From: Paenirhodobacter hankyongi
GTDB lineage: Bacteria; Pseudomonadota; Alphaproteobacteria; Rhodobacterales; Rhodobacteraceae
NCBI RefSeq assembly: GCF_003664585.1
Contig: NZ_RCHI01000001.1
Coordinates: forward strand, 310,001 to 374,000
Reading direction: 5' to 3'
DNA length: 64,000 nt
The notes beneath the pieces are model-generated. The model ran no database searches, was not told the origin of the DNA, and worked only from the letters and a program-made list of their open reading frames with translations. This document shows positions 16,505-24,951 of the stretch, one piece after another. Every line of letters starts with the position of its first letter. The stretch's first letter is position 1. A program made the translations under genes and the position numbers.

Positions 16505-17917
16505 ATGACCTTCTCGCTTCCCTCCGCCGCCTTCACCGCCTCTGCCCCCGTCTCCGCCGCCGTCTCCGCCGCCGCGCCGCGCAGTGCCGGCCTGCCCGCG
16601 ATCCGGCTGTTCGGGCTCGACCTTGTCGATGCCAGTGCCGATGCCGCGATTGCGGCGATGCTCGCCCCCGGCCGGCGCCGCGTGGCTTTCCTGAACGCGC
16701 ATTGCGGCAATGTCGCCGCGCACGATCCGGCCTATGCGGCGGCGCTGGCCTCGGCGGACCTCGTCCTGCCCGACGGCATCGGGGTCGAGCTTGCGGCGCG
16801 CATGCAGGGGCAAAGCTTCACCGCCAACCTGAACGGCACCGATCTGGTGCCGGCGCTTCTGCACGAGGCGGCGCTGCGCGGGCTGTCGGTGTTCCTGTTC
16901 GGCGCGGCGCCGGGCGTGGCCGAGGCCGCGGCCGCGGCGCTGACCCGGCGGATGTCGGATCTGCGCATCGTCGGCACCCGCGACGGGTATGAGGGCGCGC
17001 GCGACAGCGCCGCGGCGATCGCCGCGATCAACGCCTCGGGCGCCGATCTGCTGATTGTCGCGCTTGGCGTGCCGGCGCAGGACCTGTGGCTGGCTGAGCA
17101 TGCCGAGCGGCTTGCGCCGCGGCTGACGCTTGGCGTGGGCGCGCTGATCGACTTCCTCGCCGGCCGGCAGCGGCGGGCGCCGGCGCTGGTGCGCCGGGTG
17201 CGCGCCGAATGGGTGTGGCGGCTGGCGATGGAGCCGCGCCGCATGGCCCGCCGCTACCTCGCCGGCAATCCCGTCTTCCTCGCCCGCGCCGCGACCGAGG
17301 CACTGCGGCTGCGCGGCGCGATCGGGGTGCAGCGCCGGCTGCTCGATCTCGCCGTGGCCGGGGGAGCGTTGCTTCTGCTTGCTCCGCTCTTCGCCCTGAT
17401 CGCGCTGGCGATCCGGCTCGAGTCGCGCGGCCCCGCGCTCTTCCGCCAGACCCGGATCGGCCGCGACGGCCGTCCCTTCACGGTGTTCAAGTTCCGCTCG
17501 ATGCACGCCGATGCCGAGGCGCGGCGGGACGCATTTCTGGCCAGTTCGGACCGCGCCGGGATCTGCTTCAAGGCCCGCCATGACCCGCGCGTCACCTGCG
17601 TTGGCCGGGTGCTGCGCCGGTTTTCGCTCGACGAACTGCCGCAGGTGTTCAACGTGCTGCGTGGCGAGATGTCGATCGTCGGGCCGCGCCCGGCCCTGCC
17701 CGAGGAGGTCGCCGCCTATCCCGCCCATGCGCGCGAGCGGCTGGCGGTGAAGCCGGGGCTGACCGGGCTGTGGCAGGTCTCGGGCCGCGCCGAGATCAGC
17801 TTCGAGCGGATGGTCGAGATGGACCGCGTGCATGCGCGCTCGGCCACGATCGTGCTCGACCTCGTGGTGATCGCGCTGACCTTCCGGGCGCTGGTCACCG
17901 GGCGCGGGGCCTGCTGA
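16505..17917 (+). CDS. Fusion of WecG/TagA-type (GT26) glycosyltransferase and undecaprenyl-phosphate sugar transferase
   Basis: The 470-residue protein contains two enzymes normally found apart. Residues about 28-250 are a GT26 domain (FLNAHCGNVAA, VLPDGIGVELAAR, NGTDLVPALL, VALGVPAQDLWLAEH). After a helix (about 282-305) residues 306-470 are a bacterial sugar transferase domain of the ExoY/WbaP type (FRQTRIGRDGRPFTVFKFRSM, RFSLDELPQVFNVL, MSIVGPRPALPEEV, KPGLTGLWQVSGR). The C-terminal half should start the repeat unit by placing a sugar phosphate on undecaprenyl phosphate; the N-terminal half should add a further sugar. The ATG at 16505 has GGAG eight bases upstream. The gene faces away from the response regulator, with operator-like palindromes on both sides. 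Confidence 0.88.
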   Translation: MTFSLPSAAFTASAPVSAAVSAAAPRSAGLPAIRLFGLDLVDASADAAIAAMLAPGRRRVAFLNAHCGNVAAHDPAYAAALASADLVLPDGIGVELAARMQGQSFTANLNGTDLVPALLHEAALRGLSVFLFGAAPGVAEAAAAALTRRMSDLRIVGTRDGYEGARDSAAAIAAINASGADLLIVALGVPAQDLWLAEHAERLAPRLTLGVGALIDFLAGRQRRAPALVRRVRAEWVWRLAMEPRRMARRYLAGNPVFLARAATEALRLRGAIGVQRRLLDLAVAGGALLLLAPLFALIALAIRLESRGPALFRQTRIGRDGRPFTVFKFRSMHADAEARRDAFLASSDRAGICFKARHDPRVTCVGRVLRRFSLDELPQVFNVLRGEMSIVGPRPALPEEVAAYPAHARERLAVKPGLTGLWQVSGRAEISFERMVEMDRVHARSATIVLDLVVIALTFRALVTGRGAC

Positions 17918-17930
17918 ACGGACAGATAGG

Positions 17931-17956
17931 CTGACCTATCCCATCGGATAGGTCAG
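17931..17956. promoter_or_regulatory. Perfect 11+11 operator-like palindrome before the exported-protein/kinase pair
   Basis: CTGACCTATCC-CATC-GGATAGGTCAG is a perfect inverted repeat that starts 14 bases after the stop of the GT26 fusion gene and lies 113 bases before the next start at 18069. An extra half-site GATAGG lies at 17925-17930. It is the longest copy of the motif in the window. A role as a transcription terminator of the preceding gene is an alternative, but no T run follows. Confidence 0.7.
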
Positions 17957-18068
17957 CTGTGCCGATGTTCCCGCAGCTGCGCACGCCAAACGTGTTAGCC
18001 TGATCTCAACCGTGGCGGGAGATTCTTCCGCCATGCCTTCCGCAACCCTGTCCGACCCCGGGGATCCC

Positions 18069-18617
18069 ATGACCAGACGTTTTCATCCGCTCCTTTCGCT
18101 CGCCCTTGCCGGCTGCCTGTTCCTGACCGCGCCGCTGCCGGGCCTTGCCGGCACCGACACCTCCGGCGCCGAGGTGCTGGCGCAAAAGCCCACCGGCACC
18201 GTGCTGCTGACCATCACCGGGTCGGTCGCCGGCGCCGCCGCGCCGGTGACGGTGCAGCTCGATCAGGCGATGCTGGCGGCGCTGCCGCAGGCCACCTTCA
18301 CCACCACCACGATCTGGACCGAGGGGCCGCAGACCTTCACCGGCGTGCCGCTCTCGGCGCTGCTGGCCGCGACCGGGATGACCGGCCGGGCGATCCTCGC
18401 CCGCGCGATCAACGATTATTCGGTCGAGATCCCGGTCGAGACATGGCCCTCCGATGGCCCGATCGTCGCCTATCTGCGCAACGGCAAGCCGATGTCGGTG
18501 CGCGAGAAGGGGCCGCTGTGGATCGTCTATCCCTATGATGCGCGCGCCGACTATCGCAGCGAGGTGGTCTATTCGCGCAGCATCTGGCAGCTCGACCGGC
18601 TGGAACTGAAGCCCTGA
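18069..18617 (+). CDS. Exported small oxidoreductase-like protein (molybdopterin-binding fold)
   Basis: The 182-residue product starts with a signal peptide (MTRRFHPLLSLALAGCLFL, cleavage probably after LAG about residue 28). The remainder, with WTEGPQTFTGVPLSALLAATG and the block around PWSDGPIVAYLRNGKPM-like text, resembles the short version of the oxidoreductase molybdopterin-binding domain seen in many periplasmic proteins. No cysteine for a molybdenum ligand is visible in the mature part, so it probably binds a ligand rather than acting as an enzyme. It lies 21 bases before the hybrid kinase gene and is probably co-transcribed, which suggests that it is the periplasmic partner of the sensor. 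Bases GGGGATCCC before the ATG give only a weak binding site. Confidence 0.7.
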   Translation: MTRRFHPLLSLALAGCLFLTAPLPGLAGTDTSGAEVLAQKPTGTVLLTITGSVAGAAAPVTVQLDQAMLAALPQATFTTTTIWTEGPQTFTGVPLSALLAATGMTGRAILARAINDYSVEIPVETWPSDGPIVAYLRNGKPMSVREKGPLWIVYPYDARADYRSEVVYSRSIWQLDRLELKP

Positions 18618-18638
18618 CGGGCGGGAGGCGGACCGATC

Positions 18639-21296
18639 GTGTGGCAGGTCGAGGCAGAGAGCGCGCAGCCTGACAGTCCCCGGCGCAGCCGGTTGCGATG
18701 GCTGCGCCCCGGGCTGATCGTCCTGGTCTTCGCGCTGGCGCTCGGGCTGATCGCGGTGATGAGCGTCAGCGTGATGGGGCAGTTGCGCGCGCTGCGCACC
18801 GCCTCGTCCGACAACCTGCAATGGACGCTCGCCCAGGTCGACACCGAATTCCTGCGCTATCACCATGCGATCGAGGAGGCGCGGATCGACAGCATGCAAG
18901 GCATGCTGAGCACCGCCGACCTGGCCGAGCTGCGCACCCGCTTCGATATCTTCTACAGCCGCATCGACACCTTCCGCGCCACCGGCACCTATGCCAAGCT
19001 GCGCGATGACGCGGAATTCTCCCGCGCCTTTGCCGACACCAGCGCGGCGCTTGCGCAGATGATGCCGGCGATCGACGGGCCGGATGACGCGCTGGAGGCC
19101 AGCCTGCCCACGCTCGATGCCGCGGCCGAGCGGGTGGCGCCGACGGTGCGCTCGCTCTCGCTGATCGGGCTTGCCGAATTCGCCCGGCAGTCGGATGCCG
19201 GCCGCGTCGCCGTCACCACCATGCTGATGCGGCTCGGCGGCGTCGCCTCGGTGCTGTTCGTCGCGATCTCGCTGCTCGCGGTGTCGCTGCTGCGGCTCTA
19301 TCGGCTGAGCGAGACCCGCGCGGATGAACGTGCCGTCACCGCCGCGCGGATGCGCACGGTGATCGAGACCTCGCTCGACGGCATCATCCTGTGCGATCGT
19401 CGCGGCCGGATCATCGAGTTCAGCCCGGCGGCCGAGACGATCTTCGGTCATACCGCGGCCGAGGCGAAGGGGCGCGACATGCTGGGCCTGATCCTGCCGC
19501 CGGGGGCCGAGACCGCGCCGGGCGGCCTTGCCCTTGCGGCCGAGCTGCGCGACCCGCTGCCCGGCGTGCATGACCGGATCTATCTCGACGGGGTGCGGCG
19601 CGACGGCACCACCTTCCCGGCCGAGGTCTCGGTGCGGCTCGCCGATGCCGGCGGGCGGCGGCTGTTCGTGCTGTTCATCCGCGACATCTCGGTGCTGAAA
19701 CAGGCCGAGGCGGCGCTGACCGAGGCGCGCGACCGGGCCGTGGCCGGCGAGAAGGCGAAGGCCGATTTCGTCGCGGTGATGTCGCACGAGATGCGCACGC
19801 CGCTGAACGGGCTTCTCGGCTCGATCTCGCTGTTGCGCGACACCGGGCTCGATGCGCGTCAGCGCCGCTATGTCGACACGGTCGAGCTGTCGGGACGGTT
19901 GCTCAGCGGGCTGGTCAACGACGTGCTCGACCTGTCGAAGTTCGAGGCCGGAATGATGGTGCTCACGCGCGCGCCGTTCCAGCTGTCGCGGGTGCTCGAC
20001 GACGTGGTGTCGAACCAGCGTGAACTGGCGCGGGCGCATGGCAACCGGCTGGGCTGGAGCTGGTGCGGCGCGCCCTTCGATCCCTGCATGGGCGATGCGG
20101 CCAAGCTGCGCCAGGTGCTGCTGAACCTCGTCAACAACGCCACCAAGTTCACCACCGACGGCGAGATCCGGATCGAGGTCGAGGCGATGCCGGGCGAGGG
20201 CGGGCTGCGCGAGGTCGAGGTCCGGGTGATCGACACCGGCGCCGGCATCGCCGAGGCCGATCAGGAGCGGATCTTCCGCGATTTCGAGATGGTCGACAGC
20301 TCCTATGGCCGGCAGGGCGGCACCGGGCTCGGGCTTGGCATCGCGCGGCGGCTGGTCGAGCTGATGGGCGGCGAGATCGGCGTCGAGAGCACGCCGGGCG
20401 AGGGCAGCCTGTTCTGGCTGCGCCTGCCGCTCGAACGGGCCGAGACCGCGCCTTCCGAGGCCCGCAGCCCGCGCCGCGCGCCGCGCAAGCGGGCGCCGGC
20501 GCAGCGGCTCTCTGTGCTGGTCGTCGAGGACAACGAGATCAACCGCACGCTCCTGCGCGAGATGGTCGAGGCCGAGGGCCATATCGTCACCGAGGCGGTG
20601 AACGGCCGCGAGGGGGTGGAGCGCGCCGCGGCGGCCCGGTTCGATCTGATCCTGATGGATGTCTCGATGCCGGTGCTGGACGGTCGCGACGCCACGCGCG
20701 AGATCCGCGCCGGCCGCGGCGCCTCGCGCGATGTGCCGATCGTCGGCGTCACCGCCCATGCCCTGCCCGAGGAGCTGGCCGCCTTCCGCGAGGTCGGAAT
20801 GACCGACATCCTGAAGAAGCCGATCGACCGGCCGGCGCTGGTGCGGCTGCTCGCCGGCACGGTGCGGGCGATGGAGGCGGAGGTTCCGGCTGTGCCGGCG
20901 GCTCCGGGCCCCGAGCCGCTCTTCGATCCCGAGCGCTTCGGCGGCATGGTTTCCGGTGCGGCGCTGCAGGGGCTGTTCGAGCGTTTCGTGACGCAGGGGG
21001 ACGGGCTGCTGGGCGACCTTGCCGGCGGCGCCTTCGGGCCGATGACCGAGGCGACAGCGCGCGCGGCGGCGTTGGCGGCGGTGCATCGCTGTGCGGGCTC
21101 GGCCGGCGCGCTCGGCGCGCTGCGGCTGCAGGCGGTGCTGCAGGCGATCGAGACTGCGGCGAAGCGCGGCGATGACGCGCCGCTGGCCGGCGCGGCGGAG
21201 ACGCTCGCGCCGCTCTGGGCCGGGACCCGGGCCGAGATCGAGGGCTGGCTTGCGGCGCAGCGCGCCGGGCAGGCGGCGGGGCAGGTGGCGGGCTAG
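18639..21296 (+). CDS. Hybrid sensor histidine kinase with PAS, receiver and Hpt domains
   Basis: The 885-residue protein has helices at about residues 24-46 and 198-220 enclosing a periplasmic helical sensor of 150 residues, then a PAS domain (about 235-355), HisKA with phospho-acceptor H383 in MSHEMRTPLNG, HATPase (N box LLNLVNNATKF, G boxes DTGAGI and GTGLGLGIARRL), a receiver domain with D674 in LILMDVSMPVLDG, and a C-terminal Hpt domain with H816 in VHRCAGSAGALGA. A full phosphorelay (His-Asp-His) therefore lies in one chain, and its output would be a separate receiver protein such as the LuxR-type regulator at 15575. The start is GTG with GGGAGG upstream. Its last four bases overlap the convergent export-lipoprotein gene. 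Confidence 0.93.
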   Translation: MWQVEAESAQPDSPRRSRLRWLRPGLIVLVFALALGLIAVMSVSVMGQLRALRTASSDNLQWTLAQVDTEFLRYHHAIEEARIDSMQGMLSTADLAELRTRFDIFYSRIDTFRATGTYAKLRDDAEFSRAFADTSAALAQMMPAIDGPDDALEASLPTLDAAAERVAPTVRSLSLIGLAEFARQSDAGRVAVTTMLMRLGGVASVLFVAISLLAVSLLRLYRLSETRADERAVTAARMRTVIETSLDGIILCDRRGRIIEFSPAAETIFGHTAAEAKGRDMLGLILPPGAETAPGGLALAAELRDPLPGVHDRIYLDGVRRDGTTFPAEVSVRLADAGGRRLFVLFIRDISVLKQAEAALTEARDRAVAGEKAKADFVAVMSHEMRTPLNGLLGSISLLRDTGLDARQRRYVDTVELSGRLLSGLVNDVLDLSKFEAGMMVLTRAPFQLSRVLDDVVSNQRELARAHGNRLGWSWCGAPFDPCMGDAAKLRQVLLNLVNNATKFTTDGEIRIEVEAMPGEGGLREVEVRVIDTGAGIAEADQERIFRDFEMVDSSYGRQGGTGLGLGIARRLVELMGGEIGVESTPGEGSLFWLRLPLERAETAPSEARSPRRAPRKRAPAQRLSVLVVEDNEINRTLLREMVEAEGHIVTEAVNGREGVERAAAARFDLILMDVSMPVLDGRDATREIRAGRGASRDVPIVGVTAHALPEELAAFREVGMTDILKKPIDRPALVRLLAGTVRAMEAEVPAVPAAPGPEPLFDPERFGGMVSGAALQGLFERFVTQGDGLLGDLAGGAFGPMTEATARAAALAAVHRCAGSAGALGALRLQAVLQAIETAAKRGDDAPLAGAAETLAPLWAGTRAEIEGWLAAQRAGQAAGQVAG

Positions 21297-22522
21297 AACC
21301 CGCCGGCCACCGCGCCGATCACCCGCGCCACGTCGGCGATATTGGTGACCGTGCTGTCATAGCAAGCGAGCGCATCGCCCGGCAGCAGATAGGGGTCGTA
21401 ATCGTCGCGGTCGGCGCGGGTCATCATGTCCTCGAGCCGCCGCTCGACCACGACCGAGACGCCGGTGAGCGGATTGCGCGACAAGAGCGCGGCCGAGCGG
21501 TGCCCGCTGGTCGCCAGCGCCCCGCCGACGCAGTTCGCATTGATCGCCGCCTGCAGGAAGCGCGTGCCATAGGGCACCTGCCGGGTCTCGGCGCCATTGG
21601 CCGAGGGGGCGTTGCCGGTGGCGGGCTGGGTCAGGTTCGACAGGAAGAGCGACACGCCCGGCGGGCTGACCGGGCTCGGCACCATCAGCGCCTCCTGGAA
21701 GCAGCCGCGCGAGGGCACGGCGACGGTATCGCCCGCGATCAGCATCACGTCGTCGAAGGCCGTGCCCTCGATCGCGCCGCGCATGTCGATCGAATAGCTG
21801 CGCCCGCCCCGCGTCAGCCGCACCGCCGACAGGTCGGCGTCGGGCCGGATGCCGCCCGCGGCGCGCAGCGCGGCGGACAGGTTGCGCCCCTCGGTCGAGC
21901 CGCCAAGCGCCTCCTGCCGGCGGGTGTCGATCGTGTCGCCGCGCAGGCCGAGCTCGATCACATGCGGCTCGAACACCGCGCCCGAGACGCCGACGCGGAC
22001 CGAGCCGAAATCGGAGACCAGCACCGAGACCTCGGGTGCCTCGGGGTAGTGCCCGCCGGCGACGAGCCGCGCGCCGATGTCCCTGGCGACCGACCCGGAG
22101 CCGCGCCCGGCCGCCGGCACCGCGCCGAGGAAGGGCAGCTTCACCGTGCCGTCGCGCGACACCTCGTAGGCGCCGCTGAAGGTGGTGTCGCCGAAGATCC
22201 GGATGTCGAGCAGATCACCGCGCGAGAGCGCCTCGCCGCCCAGGCCTGCGGGGGCGTGCGCGGCGCGGCCGGTGCCGCCCGCCGGCGCGCGGCAGGTCTC
22301 GGCATTCATCGCGGCCGAGCGCAGCGCCACTGCCTCCTTCGGCTTCGGTCCGGGGGTGCGGTATTGCGCCTGAAAGCCGCCGCCCGTCGCCGCCGGTTCG
22401 AGGTTGTCGGGCCGGCGTTCCGGCGCGCAGGCGACGGCAAGGGCAAGCGACAGGGCAAGGGCGGAAGAGGTCCGGAGGGCGGCGGGGCGGATGGGGCGCA
22501 AGCTTTGCTCCGTGAAAGACAT
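21293..22522 (-). CDS. Polysaccharide export outer-membrane lipoprotein, Wza type
   Basis: The 409-residue protein has a lipoprotein signal sequence with lipobox AVAC and Cys32. The Poly_export domain follows (about 95-180: LSRGDLLDIRIFGDTTFSG, VSRDGTVKLPFLGAVPAAG) and then SLBB-type repeats (about 180-290 and further). Wza-like proteins form the outer-membrane channel for exopolysaccharide. The ATG at 22522 is chosen because the signal sequence starts there; the frame stays open far upstream, but that part is antisense to the flippase and glycosyltransferase genes. No strong ribosome binding site is visible. It is divergent from the flippase gene, with a degenerate palindrome between them. 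Confidence 0.85.
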   Translation of the reverse strand: MSFTEQSLRPIRPAALRTSSALALSLALAVACAPERRPDNLEPAATGGGFQAQYRTPGPKPKEAVALRSAAMNAETCRAPAGGTGRAAHAPAGLGGEALSRGDLLDIRIFGDTTFSGAYEVSRDGTVKLPFLGAVPAAGRGSGSVARDIGARLVAGGHYPEAPEVSVLVSDFGSVRVGVSGAVFEPHVIELGLRGDTIDTRRQEALGGSTEGRNLSAALRAAGGIRPDADLSAVRLTRGGRSYSIDMRGAIEGTAFDDVMLIAGDTVAVPSRGCFQEALMVPSPVSPPGVSLFLSNLTQPATGNAPSANGAETRQVPYGTRFLQAAINANCVGGALATSGHRSAALLSRNPLTGVSVVVERRLEDMMTRADRDDYDPYLLPGDALACYDSTVTNIADVARVIGAVAGGF

Positions 22523-22586
22523 GGGGCGAATACGGGCAGAGTATCGGATGGCCGGGCGGGCGTCTACGCGCGCGGCGGGGGTGGGC

Positions 22587-22606
22587 GACCCTCTCCCTTC
22601 GGATAG
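22587..22606. promoter_or_regulatory. Degenerate operator-like palindrome between wza-type and flippase genes
   Basis: CCCTCTCC-CTTC-GGATAGGG is an inverted repeat with one mismatch and the same four-base spacer as the palindromes at 15555 and 17931. It lies 65 bases before the wza-type start and 118 bases before the flippase start, so one site could serve both directions. It is the weakest of the four copies. Confidence 0.5.
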
Positions 22607-22723
22607 GGGAACATCCCTTGGCGTCGTCCGGCTCTCCGGGGGCTCCCGCGACGGCGGGGCAGGGGGCGCGGTAAAACGGGGACATGACCTAACGGCATTT
22701 CGCCCCAGACCGGACCCGACACC

Positions 22724-23983
22724 ATGCGCACGCCCCGTTTCCCCACCGCCGGCAGCTTTGCCTCGCACCTGATGGCGCTTGGCCTGTCCGACGTGGCGCA
22801 GCGCGCCTCGCGCCTCGCCGTGGTGGTGGTGGTGGCGCGCAACCTCGACGCCGGGGCGATCGGCCTTGCGGCCGGCGCCATGGCCGCCTCGGACCTGCTG
22901 AAGGCGCTGACCGAGAACGGTGTGAACCAGCGCATCATCGCCGCGCCCGAGGCCGATCTGGAGGCCGCCTGCATCACCGGGCGCAAGATCCACCGCGCCT
23001 GGTGCCTCGGTCTTTTCGCGCTGCAGGTGCTGGTTGGCGCCGGGGTCTGGGCGGGCACGGGCGATGCGCTCGTCTTCGGGATGATCGTGCTGCTCGCCGG
23101 CGAATATCTGGTGATGCCGGCGGGGCTCATTCACTGCGCGCTTGCGATGCGCGAGGGGCGGCTGGCCCGCACCGCGGCGATCGGCGGCACGCAGGTGGTC
23201 TTTGCGAACCTGCTGACCGCGGTGCTGGCGCTGGTGCTGGCCGGTCCGCTGGCGCTTGTGCTGCCGCGGCTGATCGCGGCGCCGGTGTGGCTGATCGGCA
23301 TGCGCCGGCTGCGGCCGTGGCGCCCGGTGCCGGGCCTCGAGGGCCTGCCGCTGCGCCACTTCACCGGCTACGGCGCCGCGGTGCTGGGCGTCGAGGTGGT
23401 CAAGGCCGCCCGGCTGCAGGCCGACAAGCTGGTGATCGGCCTGATCCTCGGGCCCGAGCTGCTGGGTGCCTATTTCCTCGCCTTCAACGCCGGGCTCGGG
23501 CTGGCCAGCTCCTTTGCCAATGCCTTCGGGGTGGCGCTGTTCCCGGCGCTGTGCCGGGCCGAGGACCGGGCGCAGGCGCTGCGCCGCGCGCTTCTGCTCT
23601 CGGTCGGGCTGATCGCCCCGGTGGTGGTGGTGCAGGCGCTTCTCGCCCCCTGGTATGTGCCGATCCTCTTCGGTGCGAAATGGGCGGGGATGAGTGCCAT
23701 CGTCTCGACCCTGTGCCTGGCCGCGATCCCGGCGCTGGTCTGGACCGCCGCGGCGCAATGGCTGCGCGCCGAGGGCCGCCCGGCGCTCGAGTTCCGCGTC
23801 ACCCTGGCGATGACCGTGCTGTTGATCGCCAACACTGCGCTGACCGCCCCCTTCGGGCTCGGCGTGACCGCGGCGGGCTATCTCGCCGTCGCTTCCCTCA
23901 CCCAGCTTGGTGCGGCGCTGCCCGCCCTTGCCTCCGCCCTTCGCCTGCCGCGCCGCCCGGCGCTGCGCCTTGCCAACGCCTGA
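22724..23983 (+). CDS. Oligosaccharide flippase (Wzx type)
   Basis: The 419-residue protein has about twelve hydrophobic segments and the polysaccharide-synthesis / MATE-like pattern of Wzx flippases: an N-terminal GLSDVAQRASRLAVVVVVARNL block, and a second half starting at FTGYGAAVLGVEVVKAARLQADKLVIG in which a soluble-facing basic segment precedes DKLVIG. It would move the undecaprenyl-linked repeat unit across the inner membrane for polymerisation by the Wzy-type protein. It starts a rightward run of four genes with three glycosyltransferases; the next gene begins 19 bases after its stop. Confidence 0.85.
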   Translation: MRTPRFPTAGSFASHLMALGLSDVAQRASRLAVVVVVARNLDAGAIGLAAGAMAASDLLKALTENGVNQRIIAAPEADLEAACITGRKIHRAWCLGLFALQVLVGAGVWAGTGDALVFGMIVLLAGEYLVMPAGLIHCALAMREGRLARTAAIGGTQVVFANLLTAVLALVLAGPLALVLPRLIAAPVWLIGMRRLRPWRPVPGLEGLPLRHFTGYGAAVLGVEVVKAARLQADKLVIGLILGPELLGAYFLAFNAGLGLASSFANAFGVALFPALCRAEDRAQALRRALLLSVGLIAPVVVVQALLAPWYVPILFGAKWAGMSAIVSTLCLAAIPALVWTAAAQWLRAEGRPALEFRVTLAMTVLLIANTALTAPFGLGVTAAGYLAVASLTQLGAALPALASALRLPRRPALRLANA

Positions 23984-24002
23984 CCGACAGAAAGGCCCCG
24001 AC

Positions 24003-24923
24003 ATGCCCCGTTTCTCGATCATCATCCCCTGCCGCAACGCCGCCGCCACCCTGCCGGCCACGCTCGAAAGCCTCGCCGCGCAGACCCTGCCCGACTGGGA
24101 GGCGCTGCTGGTCGACGATGCCTCGACCGATGCCACCGCCGCGCTGATCGCCGCGGCCGCGGCCGCCGACCCGCGCATCCGCGCCGTGACCGCGCCGCGT
24201 CGCGGCCCCTCGGCCGCGCGCAACCACGCCGCCCTTGCCGAGGCGAAGGGCGAGATCCTTGCCTTCTGCGATTCCGACGACCTCTGGGCGGCGGAAAAGC
24301 TCGCCCGCTTCGATGCGGCCTTCGCCGATCCGGCGGTGAGCGCGGTCTATGCCCGCGTCGCCTTCTTCCGCGCCGACCCCGACCGCCCGAGCACCGCCTC
24401 CGAGATTGCCGAGGTGCCGCTGACCATCCTCGACCTGCTGGGCGAGAACCCGGTCTGCACGATGTCGAACCTGGCGATCCGCCGCGCGGCCTTCGAGGCC
24501 ACCCGCGGCTTCGACGAGGAGCTGGTGCAGAACGAGGATCTCGAATGGCTGGTGCGACTGGTGGGGGGCGGCGCGGTGGTGATCGGCATCGACGCGGTTC
24601 TGACCTTCTACCGCACCAGCGTCAGCGGGCTGTCGGCCGACCTGCCGGCGATGCAGGCCGGGCGCGCCGCCGCGGTCGAAAGCGCCGCGCGCTATGGCGA
24701 GACCCCCGATCCGCGCCACGAGGCGGTGTTCCTGCGTTATCTCTCGCGCCGGGCGCTGCGGCTTGACCAGCGTGGCGGCTCGGCGCTGCGCCTGGCGCTT
24801 GCCGGCATAGCGGCGAGCCCCGGCGGTTTCTTCGCCCCCCCGCGCCGCGGTGCGCTGACGGCGGGGGGCGCGCTGCTCGCCCCGCTGCTGCCCGGCTCGC
24901 TGCGCCGCATCCTCTTTGCCTGA
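24003..24923 (+). CDS. Glycosyltransferase family 2 (first of two)
   Basis: The 306-residue protein is a GT-A fold glycosyltransferase: FSIIIPCRNAAATLPATLESL at the N-terminus, VDDASTDAT near residue 40, a donor-metal motif CDSDDLW near residue 90 and a catalytic region GFDEELVQNEDLEWLVRL near residue 175. It would add a sugar to the lipid-linked repeat unit at the cytoplasmic face of the membrane. No membrane helix is obvious. The ATG at 24003 follows GAAAGGCCCCGAC; the frame is open upstream within the flippase gene, but the family start is here. It resembles the next gene in length and motif order, so the two may be old duplicates. Confidence 0.88.
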   Translation: MPRFSIIIPCRNAAATLPATLESLAAQTLPDWEALLVDDASTDATAALIAAAAAADPRIRAVTAPRRGPSAARNHAALAEAKGEILAFCDSDDLWAAEKLARFDAAFADPAVSAVYARVAFFRADPDRPSTASEIAEVPLTILDLLGENPVCTMSNLAIRRAAFEATRGFDEELVQNEDLEWLVRLVGGGAVVIGIDAVLTFYRTSVSGLSADLPAMQAGRAAAVESAARYGETPDPRHEAVFLRYLSRRALRLDQRGGSALRLALAGIAASPGGFFAPPRRGALTAGGALLAPLLPGSLRRILFA

Positions 24924-24951
24924 CCTGTTCCTTTTCCCCGGAGTGCCCACC

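Noticed and set aside
18006-21086. A 1026-residue leftward reading frame opposite the hybrid kinase
   Set aside because: It is rich in Arg, His and Gln with no domain and mirrors the rightward kinase, which has every expected motif.
21293-24223. A single 976-residue leftward reading frame
   Set aside because: Only the part up to 22522 has a signal sequence and family match; the rest is antisense to the flippase and glycosyltransferase genes, an open-frame artefact of high GC.
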